From Smittium culicis (Eukaryota > Kickxellomycota > Harpellomycetes > Harpellales > Legeriomycetaceae), in assembly GCA_001970855.1 (NCBI GenBank), contig LSSN01001137.1, forward strand, positions 1 to 24,813: a DNA stretch of 24,813 bases, given 5' to 3'. The translations under genes and the position numbers were made by a program. How positions within the stretch are numbered: position 1 is the stretch's first letter; every line of letters starts with the position of its first letter. This document shows positions 1-10,200 of this stretch, piece after piece. The notes below the pieces were generated by a model. That model was not told the DNA's origin. It was given only the letters and a program-made list of their open reading frames with translations, and did not search any database.

Positions 1-272
1 ATAAAATATAAAATATAAAATATAAAATATAAAATATAAAATATAAAATATAAAATATAAAATATAAAATATAAAATATAAAATATAAAATATAAAATAT
101 AAAATATAAAATATAAAATATAAAATATAAAATATAAAATATAAAATATAAAATATAAAATATAAAATATAAAATATAAAATATAAAATATAAAATATAA
201 AATATAAAATATAAAATATAAAATATAAAATATAAAATATAAAATATAAAATATAAAATATAAAATATAAAA
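1..272. repeat. 7-bp tandem array (ATAAAAT)n
   Basis: A perfect head-to-tail array of the heptamer ATAAAAT, about 38.9 copies, in which I see no mismatch. It runs to the first base of the window, so its true left end is not visible. It is pure A/T and does not resemble known telomere units. It may mark a contig edge where assembly stopped in a satellite. Confidence 0.97.
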
Positions 273-3200
273 AATGGTTAAATTTTATTATTTGTATTTT
301 TAGATTGTTTATTTTGTTTGAATTCTAAATGGAGCTTTATCACATCGAATATTCGATAAAGAAATTTAATGAACCTTTCTTTTTGCAACTTAAATTTATA
401 GCTATCACTCTTTAATTTATTGCATTTTCTATATTTTTAAAAAATTGAACTTTAATAATTTACTACATCACTAGTGTATTGACAAGGCTATTTTTTTTTA
501 TTTTTGCCACAATAAGCAACTAGATGATGGTGGAAATAGGTATATATTGTTTTATTATGCGATTCAAGCTGAATAAATTCGAATAAAGTGGTTCTTTCAA
601 AAAAATATACTTTGTAGACTTTAAATATTTAATTTAAATAAAACCAAGTAAAAATTTTTATGACGAAATTTACCAACGTTTATGAAAAATTTTGAATATA
701 TTTTAGTAAAAAATACTGTTAATTCGATATAATCTTTTTTTTTTCGTATTTTTATGCAAAAAATGTAAATATGGTATAAATATTTGTATGTTTTCCTATC
801 TAGGTACTCAAGATTTTTTGGGTGGCTTTCAAAAAATTTCAGGTGATAAAATTTTTGAGTGCTATGAATGAATTTCAGAAAATATAGATACAAAGATATC
901 CGGTTTACTTTTTGAGTTAATATAAATTAAAAACAGTAAAATTTATGAATCTGATGGTATCGCTTTCATGAAAAATGTGTGTAATAAAAAATTTAGTTTA
1001 TTTTTTTTAGTGTAATTTTATATAGATATAATAAAGATCTCATATTCGAACATATGATGTTAATTAGCTTTATTAACATATTACTCTATAAAGCAAAAAC
1101 TAAAAAATATGGGAAAGAATTAGATTATACTTTCTGCTTGTGGCATTTTCAATTTTACTCTGAGAGTTTATAGAACGAAAAAAATAATTAAAACATCAGT
1201 ATTTTTCAAGACACCAAGCAGGAGAAAGTGCAAGCCAATTTTTTTATCTCATATATAACTAATTTTTTTTGTTTGAAAAAAGTTTTTTTTTGAATTTTTT
1301 TATGTCATTTTAGATCAATATTAATTAGAGGAAAATAAAAAATCAAAAAAATTCATTGTAAAAACTAAAAACTATTAAATAAAGTGTCAAATCTTAATGG
1401 ATTTGGCGTATAATCATGTATCAAGTTGTATAAATAAAAGCATTATAAAATATAATAAACTATTATCCCAATAAAATACTGTATAAATATAAAAATTTTA
1501 AATATAACAGGTATTAATGTTCAATTTTGGAGAATTTAATATACTAAAATTGGGAATAAGTTATCTAGTATAAATATTAAATTATTGATAAACATAAAAC
1601 TATATACTTTCATTCTACATTAATTTTTGCGAATCTTTATGAGAGCTTTAATATATAAATACAGAGGTCCAATAATTTATAAATTCATTCCTTTGTATTT
1701 TTTTAAAAAGTAATAATAATAAATTAATACTATATAAAAAACCATTTAAATATGAATTGGCAAATATTGTCTGAAAAAAATGATATTATTTGAAGCCATC
1801 AATCAGTTATTTTCGGCATTAAATATTTGCGAAATTAAATTAATCATAATCAGGTATTATTAATTAATAGAAATCTTAAAAGTTAAGAGTAGCATTTACA
1901 TTGAAATATTCCAATATTTTCTTGAATATTAATTATTAAGGGGATAAAGATAATTTCGATTTGGACTGATCGTCAGTTTTTTTCTCTTCGCAATTTATAG
2001 CTAATACCATTAAGGAAATACAATAATAACACATTTAACTCACGAAATATATTATCTAACTGTTTAAAATGATATCGCTCTAGTTTAAACTTAAAAATCA
2101 CAATTTTTTTCGAGGTTTTAATTCTAATTATTTATTTTTCCAGATGTGATATATGGAAAATAAAATTCTCTACTGTTGAATTAATCACTTTAATTGAATT
2201 ATATTATTTTTTTTCATTTTTTTAATTTAAAAAAATATGCCAAAGGGCTCTGTAAGAGCTATAACAACTATAATTTACGTAAATTTGACTTATGATTTTC
2301 GTATTACAACAATTTTAATGATTTAATAACAGGTTTCAAATTATATTTACGAAAGATATGATTTTTTTCACGCTTTTTTCAGTATTTTTTTTAGAATTAT
2401 CACAAGGATGGTATTTTTTTATTGTAGTTATTTTTATTATATCTAAATATTTACACTTTAATAATAGTAAAAGACTATAATATTGATTAGATCAGAAACG
2501 TATTAAATAGTTTTGTATATTACAAGATTCACTGACTTGAGCAAAATTATTTGTTAATACTCATATTCTAATCTAGAATTATAATTTTTCTATTACCCAG
2601 CCCGATATAAGCGATAAAATAATGTTTTTTTTTATAATTTTTATTTTTTCGATCATTTAGTCAAAAATAAACTAACTAGACGAAAATCCAGCGTATACGA
2701 TAAATGAAAACTATTTCCAATATAATGTTTTTTTTCTTGAGATTTGACAAAAAAAATTAATGAAATATACCTAATATATGTATATTATTATATTAATATT
2801 AAATTAGATTTATCAAGATGATTCTTATTTATTTTTTAGTTGTGCTTAATTAAAGCTTCCTAAAAAAAAGATATTAATTCAAGTCTTCAAAATTCAAATT
2901 AATCTTGAATAAAAAAATAGATAAAATATCTAGTGTAGAAAGTAAATGCTTATTTTACTTGCATATAGCGTACTTGAGACCTAATTTATGTTTTTTTTTC
3001 TCATAGTTTATTAATTGCTAAAATGATTCTAGGATTCAAAGTGATCAAAATAAGTCTAGTTGTGCAAAAAACAGTCCAATTTTTTATTTTTTATTTTTTA
3101 ATCTAGTTTTTAGCTTAGCGAATCAACTTAGCTACAAAAATTTCAAATTTTTGTTTTATCTGATTATAATCGGTCTAAATATCTAAATCGTTATAAATAA

Positions 3201-4936
3201 CATATACGATTATTAAAATATTTTCCACTTGAAGGTAATTGGCTAGTAATGATATACGTTAACTAAAAATGAAAAATCGATCCAATAAATATTTGATATC
3301 CCCGTAATGTGTTTAGATTAAAATTTAATATCTTTTATATGTGGAATATTGTTAGATATCATAATAAAAAAATCATATCACAATCAAAAACGAATATAAT
3401 GTATAAAAATTTGTAAAAAAAAAGTGTGTTACTTTATTGCAATCTTTTTTTTTGGTAGTTATAAATTATAACTTTATAATTTTACACTTAATTCTAGATT
3501 TTATCTTTTATCTTTCATCTTTTATTTTTTATTTAAAGTCGCTATTAAATTTAAACCAAAAAATAAAATTATAACATTAAAGTTAGAATATTTAAACGCA
3601 AAATCGTTTCGCAATTCAAAACACTCGGAAATAATAGGGTGGAAAATTGACGAATTGAGAATTAACTGATTTCTTTTGACAATTACTTCGATGCATTCTG
3701 AACAACTATATTTTATTTAAAAATTTTAAATGCAATATTCAAATATTGTGTGTTATAAATTTGGTATATATTACTAGATCGATTACATATTCAAACCTGA
3801 AACATCAGTAGACGATTTTTTAATCAATAAATATAAAAAAATTAGTTTATTTGTAAACTTTGGGGGGGGGGGTTCTTTACTTTTTTTGAAGCTTCAAAAT
3901 TTTTTTACACCTTGAAGAAGTGTGGTCTCAAAAATACCTTAAATTTTATTAATTTCGGAATATGGATATACATGAAGACATTATTTGTATTTTAAAAATT
4001 GTTCACACGAACAATGTAGGCATTTCAAGTCTTAAATCGCAGTACTGGAAAAATAAAAATTTGTTTTTAGTATATTATCTTCTTTTTCCTTGTTTAGTTT
4101 CTTTGGGTTTTAACTATTATATGATCTATTCCGCGTTTTTCAGGGTAATTAAATTCTCCTAGGCTTGTGTCTATTTAAATGAGGTTTAAATTTTGATATT
4201 TTTGTTTATTTTTTTCATTTATTATACATCGATCATTGTGTAAGCCTTTCATATAACCTGGATTTCTTTAAAGGTTTTATCATCGCAAGAAGCTTATAAG
4301 TTATAACATTTGTACAATAATGCACTGCAAACTTGTATAATTTTAAATCTTTTTTTCAACAAAACTTTTCTAGAATGCTTAAAAAGCTCAAATATCCCGA
4401 ATAATCTGAATTTTATGTGATAGGCCATTTTGTTTAATTCCGAATTTTTTTAAAACCATCTTTGAAATAACTTGAAATTGATTTTATTTACTTTTTGAGT
4501 AGATAGAGTACAAAATTTCTAATCTTGGTATAGGCTAAAAACAATTTGTTAATTTTTAATATACATAGCACAGTATAGATAAATCCTTTAAACTGAATTG
4601 CGATTAAAAATATCCAGTTAATTGAAAAGCGGTCTTTGCTGATATTTCAAATTTTTTGACACATTTTTAAATGTGTTTTTATAGTGCCTGTCGTTTATAA
4701 ATTTTTTTTTTGAATTAAACTGATTTTAATTAGATAAAGCAAAAGTTTGACTTTATCTTGATAAATTGATTCACTGAACTACAATCAGATCAAAACGTAA
4801 TCAATTGGACTTTTTATGCACATTTTGACGGGTTTTCATCAGCTAATCTTTATTTATTGTAATTTAAAAGTATTCAAAAAAAAAGGGTTCAAAATACTAA
4901 TAAAAAATATACAAGTTAAATATGTACTAATGAAAA
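273..4936. other. Gene-poor AT-rich intergenic DNA
   Basis: About 4.7 kb of very AT-rich sequence full of T and A runs. The open frames in it (for example 621-893 on the minus strand and 3962-4162 on the plus strand) are rich in K, N, I, F, L and Y, have no recognisable motif, and look like chance frames in AT-rich DNA. I see no tRNA, rRNA or transposase signature. Confidence 0.7.
3862..3872. repeat. G11 mononucleotide run
   Basis: Eleven consecutive G residues in surroundings that are almost pure A/T. It is an isolated homopolymer with no other G-runs close by, so a four-run G-quadruplex is not indicated. Its length is likely to vary between individuals or sequencing runs. Confidence 0.9.
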
Positions 4937-5196
4937 TTTTTTTTAATTGGTCCCCATTCCACCACTGTAGCAGCTCCGTATCCACTAAATATGGGCTCAA
5001 AGGGCTCATTGATAGTCAATACATTCTAAAAAGACTGTGAAGAGAGTGACATAGAGATAAGAAAAAATCCTTACCTTGTGAGATTAATCTCGAACACTCC
5101 AAAATTATTCTATTAGTTGGCAGGTGATCATTGTGCGAATAGTAATAACGAAAAGCTGTTATTGATAAATTCCATAAATCTGTTTTGGAATCTGTA
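4937..5196 (-). other. GC-richer island with exon-like pieces, possible gene relic
   Basis: On the minus strand an open stretch of about 40 codons (about 5196 down to 5075) reads through DLWNLSITAFRYYY and ends at a good donor (GTAAGG, first intron base 5074). A 40-49 bp intron-like gap follows, with AG acceptors at 5035 and 5026. Beyond 5025 one frame reads NVLTINEPFEPIFSGYG. The phases do not join: the first piece ends in phase 1 and the NVLTINEP frame begins in phase 0. Joining at the 5035 acceptor stops after nine codons. The NEP triplet recalls the acid/base motif of family 1 glycosidases, but nothing else supports that. I cannot name a product; it may be a decayed gene or chance. Confidence 0.25.
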
Positions 5197-5879
5197 CTTG
5201 ACGATTATGAAAATCATTAGTCGCATTTATTCAAATATTAGAGGAATTACCAAATATAATAAAAATAGATTAAAAGTATTTTTTTAAGCCAAGGAAAAAT
5301 GCTTAGGATTTTGATAGCCTAAACCCAAAGGAGAAATGTATTGACTAATATATCGAGCAAAAAAATTTTTTTTATTTCCCGCTTTTATTTGGTTTGTCAT
5401 TAGTGTACAATAAAGTGGATATTTATATTGTTGAAATGTAATTTAAAATCCGAGGATATTATTTATACGGAACTAGTTATTACATTTGAAATACAATCAC
5501 AATGCTAAAAAAGTAAAATGAAAACTTGTTTCTTATAAATTCTCAGAAATAAATAAATTTTGATATACTTTTTATTAAATTTGTGAGGTTGAAAATGTTT
5601 AGGAGTGAAAGAAAATTAATTTCGTAGATATTTAATGTAAAAAAAGTAAATTGCACGCATTTTTATTATGAAAGGATAGGCGAAGAGGATTTTATAATGA
5701 TTTTTTTATACTAATAAGAGCAAAAAAAAAAGCAAGGTATCCATAAAAGAGCCTCAAATGAAGAAAAGTGATATATTTTTCATAAATGTCAAAACTTGAG
5801 TAGAAATACTATTTTTTTAGCGCACATTATTGCAAAGTAATATTTAACTAGACACTAAAATAGCGTTGATGACTGATTT
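5197..5879. other. AT-rich intergenic DNA, nothing recognised
   Basis: AT-rich sequence with short A and T runs. I see no long open frame, RNA gene or repeat here. Confidence 0.6.
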
Positions 5880-6178
5880 GTTTTTTATTTATTTATTTTT
5901 ATTTTTATTCTTGGGTTATGTTAGGTTGAGGGCAATGTGTAGAGCTGGCACATATGCGAAAGTGCAAAACCGAATCCAAAGTGAATAAAAAGAAAGCGTG
6001 GATTTCACATGATCAAGAAAGTAAGGCCGAATAGATAAAAGCTCGACACTAATAGAAGAAAAATAGGTGCAGAAAATAGGCAGAAGTTCTTTATCTAATC
6101 TAAGTTTGCAATAATGAAAAAGAAATAGATGTGAGAGTCCTTAATCTTCAAAGTGCACTGATTTGGAAAATAGAATTT

Positions 6179-6210
6179 AAAACAAAACAAAACAAAACAA
6201 AACAAAAAAA
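6179..6210. repeat. (AAAAC)5 microsatellite followed by A7
   Basis: Five copies of AAAAC (6179-6203) then seven A residues. Such short A-rich tails sometimes mark the 3' end of a SINE or LINE copy, here as plus-strand A-rich sequence. I could not recognise pol III boxes or a reverse transcriptase next to it. Confidence 0.85.
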
Positions 6211-6456
6211 GAGTCTAGCCGCGGTGAAGGATATAACTAATGTGGGTAACAATGAGCAGTAATGACATGTTCGCCACACAGGCTGACTGATTTTATTTTA
6301 TTTTCTTGAAGTAAGCAAATGCTGACATTTCGATTTCGTGGAATTTGTGTACAATTGATTGTTTGTTAAGTTGGGCAGTTTAGAGGTAAATACGACAGTT
6401 GTTTAGCAAAGATATTTAAGTCTGCGGAAAATAGGCGCAGCATTCCTGGCGTTTGA

Positions 6457-6896
6457 CCCTTTCTTGTCCAACAATTAATCGCTAAAAAAAAAAACAGCAA
6501 TGTTGACCCAAATAAGTGATTACAAATACATTGTTACTACACTTCAACAACAAATGAAATGTACTGTTTAATGTTTCACTCTGTGATTCTATTGGACACA
6601 TATTTACTAATATATTTGACCTTAATTGTGTTTTTTTAGCAATAAAATGAAAATACTTTAAACCTTTCCCGTCCAACGCTCATTAAATAAACGAATTGAT
6701 TGGTTAGTTTATGATCAGAAATTAAATTTATTATTTGCTTTTAATCTTCAACAAAGCCAATAGATATTTAAGCCTTGTAATTAGACTAGTTTTACGCAGC
6801 ACAGTTGGCCAGATTTGCTGGATCAAAAGCAGTCTACCGTCCGAGAAAGGAAATACGCATTCATTCTACCAAAAGCCAAAAACCAAATACGGTTAA
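6457..6896. mobile_element. Possible relic of a TTAA element related to the one at 15584-15973
   Basis: CCCTTTCTTGTCCAAC begins at 6457, and TTAA (6658-6661) followed by ACCTTTCCCGTCCAACG begins at 6662. Both resemble the right terminus of the element at 15969 read inward (CCCTTTCACGTCCAA). A second TTAA lies at 6893-6896 after GG. The outermost motif is preceded by TTGA instead of TTAA, and the right end near 6890 (CCGTATTTGG read inward) does not match the left end. I read this as an eroded or nested family member, not an intact element. Confidence 0.3.
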
Positions 6897-7274
6897 TTTT
6901 AGTTTCCTTAAAAAGAGTAAATGTTTGACTGCTAAAAAAAAAAATACAGTTCAAACTTTTAAAAAAATTTTTATTATTTAAATCTCTATAAATACAATTG
7001 TTTACGCAAAAATATTTAAAGGATATCTAATAGAATATACAAACATTAAATTTATTTGTTAATTCAATACATATCCATATACTTATTAATTCGAATGTAA
7101 AGTGTTCTTCCTAGTGCTTTATGTTTAACGCTAGTATTCACTGCCCTTTCGCCACCTAATTTCTACTTTATCCCAATAACTATTTTTAAATAATTTAATT
7201 ACAGAACAACATAATACTTTAAAGACTTCTTTGATACTCTTTTGACACGTACAGCTACGTTTATAAAAGTATTT

Positions 7275-7288
7275 CTAACACCTTTCAG
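7275..7288 (+). promoter_or_regulatory. Likely 3' splice site of a 5'-leader intron
   Basis: CTAAC at 7275-7279, then ACCTTTCAG ending at 7288, has the form of a fungal branch point followed by a pyrimidine-rich acceptor. It lies 11 bases before the ATG of the transporter. The mature leader may therefore be spliced just upstream of the start codon. The donor was not located. Confidence 0.4.
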
Positions 7289-7299
7289 ATTGTTTTGAT

Positions 7300-10200
7300 A
7301 TGAAGGAATCTAAAGAAAATAAAAAAAGTGCGGCCGATGATAATAGTCAGAGAATTAAAGGAATCGCCGAAGCCTCCATTTGGCAACACCTTACCTATGA
7401 CTGGAACACAAACCTTATATGGAATTATGGCCGTTTTGAAGGAAAAATAACCCCTGAAATCCTCCCCAATCTCACTCAAACAGATGAATCAGGATACTTA
7501 TCCGAGTTAATTGAACAAGAATGGGATAAACAAGTAAAGCTAGGTAACCCATCGCTCAGAAGCGTACTTATACGTGTGTTCGGAAAGGAATTTATGATAT
7601 GTGGCTTTTACGGAATCATTGAATCTATATTCAAAATTTTACAAGCTGGTGTTCTTGGCTTTTTCATCAAATACTTACGAAACCCTGAAAAATCCGTATC
7701 TGAAGGATGCTTACTCGCCCTTGCTTTAAGTGCTTCCATATTTATTGCGAGTGTTTTCCAACATTACTACTTTTTCCCGTTGACTAGGCTTGCGTATAAA
7801 GTTAGAGTAGGCCTAATCGCCTTTTTATTCAGAAAAACACTTACCATTTCATCCTCTTCCATGCTCTCCACCGGTGAAGCCATTAATATCATATCTAATG
7901 ACGTCCAGCCTTTTGAAAATGGTATTCAGTTCTTACACAATTTTTGGTTAGGCCCCTTTCAAATCGCTCTCGCTATTGTTTTTTTGTGGATAAATATCGG
8001 TATTTCTTGCTTCGTTGCCGTCGGCATCTATTTATTAATGATACCCCTTCAGAGCCTAATATCAAACCTTTTCAGCCAAATTAGAAGTATTACAGTTGTT
8101 CACAGAGACAGCCGCGTCAAACTTCTCACCGACATACTCAACGGTATTGAAATTGTCAAACTCAATTCTTGGGAAATTCCTTTACTAAACAGAATTTTTG
8201 AATTAAGAAAGCAAGAACACAATTCGCTCAAGAGAGCCGTTACCCTTAAAGGAGTTAATGAATCTATCTTCAACTCTTCCTCCCAAATTGTTTACCTCTT
8301 CACATTTGTCACCCTATGGTTTCTAACTGTTAAATCTCTCGGTATTAATTTAGGCAATAGCGGGTTTTTCCAACCTGAAAATATTTTCCCTTGCGTTACT
8401 ATATTTTCCGCTACTAGACTCACCATGACCCTTTTTATTCCAAAAGCCTTCGAATTTTACGGTGAAATTAAAATCAGTTTAAAAAGAATCGAAAAATTGA
8501 TTCTCTTGCCCAGCTATATGCCCATAGGATCACAATCATCCTCCGATAGCCCAAATCTCAATCACGATAACAATATCAATAACAGCAGCAGCAGCAGCAG
8601 CAGCGATTCCAAAAATAAAGACAAGACAGTTATACACTTCCATAATGCTAGCTTCTCTTGGAAAAATGCCTCTGTCCCCTTAACTGCCACAAACAGCACT
8701 CTTGCAACCGCTAAGAACTCCAGAGTCAACTTACGCCAACTTGCTTCACCAAAAAAACAAAACATAGAGTCAGATTTAACCTCCGCTCTTGAAAAAGTTG
8801 CTATTACAAACGATGAGCTACTCGTTTACAAACCCAGAATCACTTTGTCAGATATATCTTTATCTATCAATAAAGGCGAACTTCTTGGTGTCGTTGGCCC
8901 TGTAGGATCCGGAAAATCTTCATTTTGCCACGCTGTTCTTGGTGAAATGTATAAGGTCCACGGTGAATTAAACATAAATCTATCCTCCAGCCCATCTTCC
9001 TCCTCAACTCATAATACTAAAAATGCTGCACTCGCATATGCATCACAGTCTCCATGGATATTTGGTGGCACAATCCGCGAAAACATTCTTTTTGGTTACG
9101 ATTATGATGAAGAATGGTTTAATACTGTCGTTCATGCTTGCTCATTAGATAGAGATTTATCCCTTTTTGAAGACAGAGATTTCACTCTTATTGGAGAACG
9201 TGGTGCCACTTTAAGTGGTGGTCAAAGAGCCAGAGTTGCTCTTGCTCGTGCCGTTTATCGCCGTGCTGATATTTATGTTCTAGATGACCCGCTTTCTGCC
9301 GTTGACCCTAAAGTCGGTAAGCACCTTTTTGATAAAGTTATCCGTGGACTTCTTTCGGACAAAACAGTGATCTTAGTTACTCACCAGCTCCAATTCGTTC
9401 ATGGCTGTGATAATATCGTTCTCTTGGACAGCGGTCACATGGTTGATTACGGACCCCCATCGCTTATTTCTAAGCTTGATGAATACCAGCTAGTCGATCT
9501 TTCAGAACAAGAAGCCTCTGAAGCTATTGATGAAGGTAAGGTCGACTTTACTATTGATGATGGTAAGGTCGATTTTATTATTGATGACTCGTTATATGAA
9601 GATGAGGAAGATGGCTATCAAAACTCAATCGTTTCCATTGCTCCCGATCTCGATGCTTCATACATTATAAATCCTACAATCGATATTTCCACGAACACTA
9701 CTAATAATCGAGCATCTTTTGCTGGTTCAACCCACTTGCTTAGACATAGAATTTCAAAGAAAAAAACAAATAAATCAAATGCTGATAAATCAGAACAAGA
9801 TGAAAAGTTTAACGAGGACAATAAAAACGAGTTTAAAGTTGGTGATGAAGAGTCATTAGGAAAATCTACAATAGGATTAAGCACTTACCTCAGATTTTTC
9901 AGATTTGGATCGTCTTATTTATACTTTTCCTTTATCATGATTCTCGTATTCATCATGCTCGGATTATCCATTTACTCAGACTACTACCTCTCTGTTTGGT
10001 CATCATTGCCATTGGAATTAAAATCTCAGCCAAGGAGAGCTATAATTTATATGGTTCTCGTATTAGCCTCTTTCTCTTTATCTATGATTTCATGTATTCT
10101 TCTCTTCAGAGTTATCCTTTCTTCGTCAAATGGTTTGCTTCTAGGCATGTTGAATGCAGTAATTAAAGCTCCTATGTCCTTCTTCCAGTCTCAACCTGTG

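Larger units (their letters stand above)
5880..7274. other. Moderately GC-richer intergenic region upstream of the first transporter
   Basis: Composition rises compared with the left flank, especially at 5925-6000 and 6210-6290. Neither strand has an open frame I can defend. Stop codons interrupt all frames, and the 64-residue minus-strand frame at 6482-6676 has no motif. The stretch holds a short AAAAC repeat and the TTAA-linked terminal motifs listed separately. Its last few hundred bases must contain the promoter of the transporter at 7300, but no specific element can be picked out. Confidence 0.5.

Noticed and set aside
1..272. Telomere
   Set aside because: The heptamer has no G-rich strand and does not resemble any telomeric repeat.
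621..893. 90-codon minus-strand frame
   Set aside because: Composition is dominated by F, I, K, L and Y as expected from AT-rich noise; no motif and no supporting context.
3962..4162. 66-codon plus-strand frame with a hydrophobic centre
   Set aside because: Isolated in a gene desert, AT-driven residues, no splice or family support.
4930..5030. Family 1 glycosidase (NEP motif) on the minus strand
   Set aside because: Only the NEP triplet and GYG fit. The rest of the domain, the second catalytic motif and a consistent splice frame are missing.
7144..7156. CCCTTTCGCCACC upstream of paralogue 1 as another TTAA-element end
   Set aside because: It is preceded by CACTG rather than TTAA, and no inverted partner was seen.
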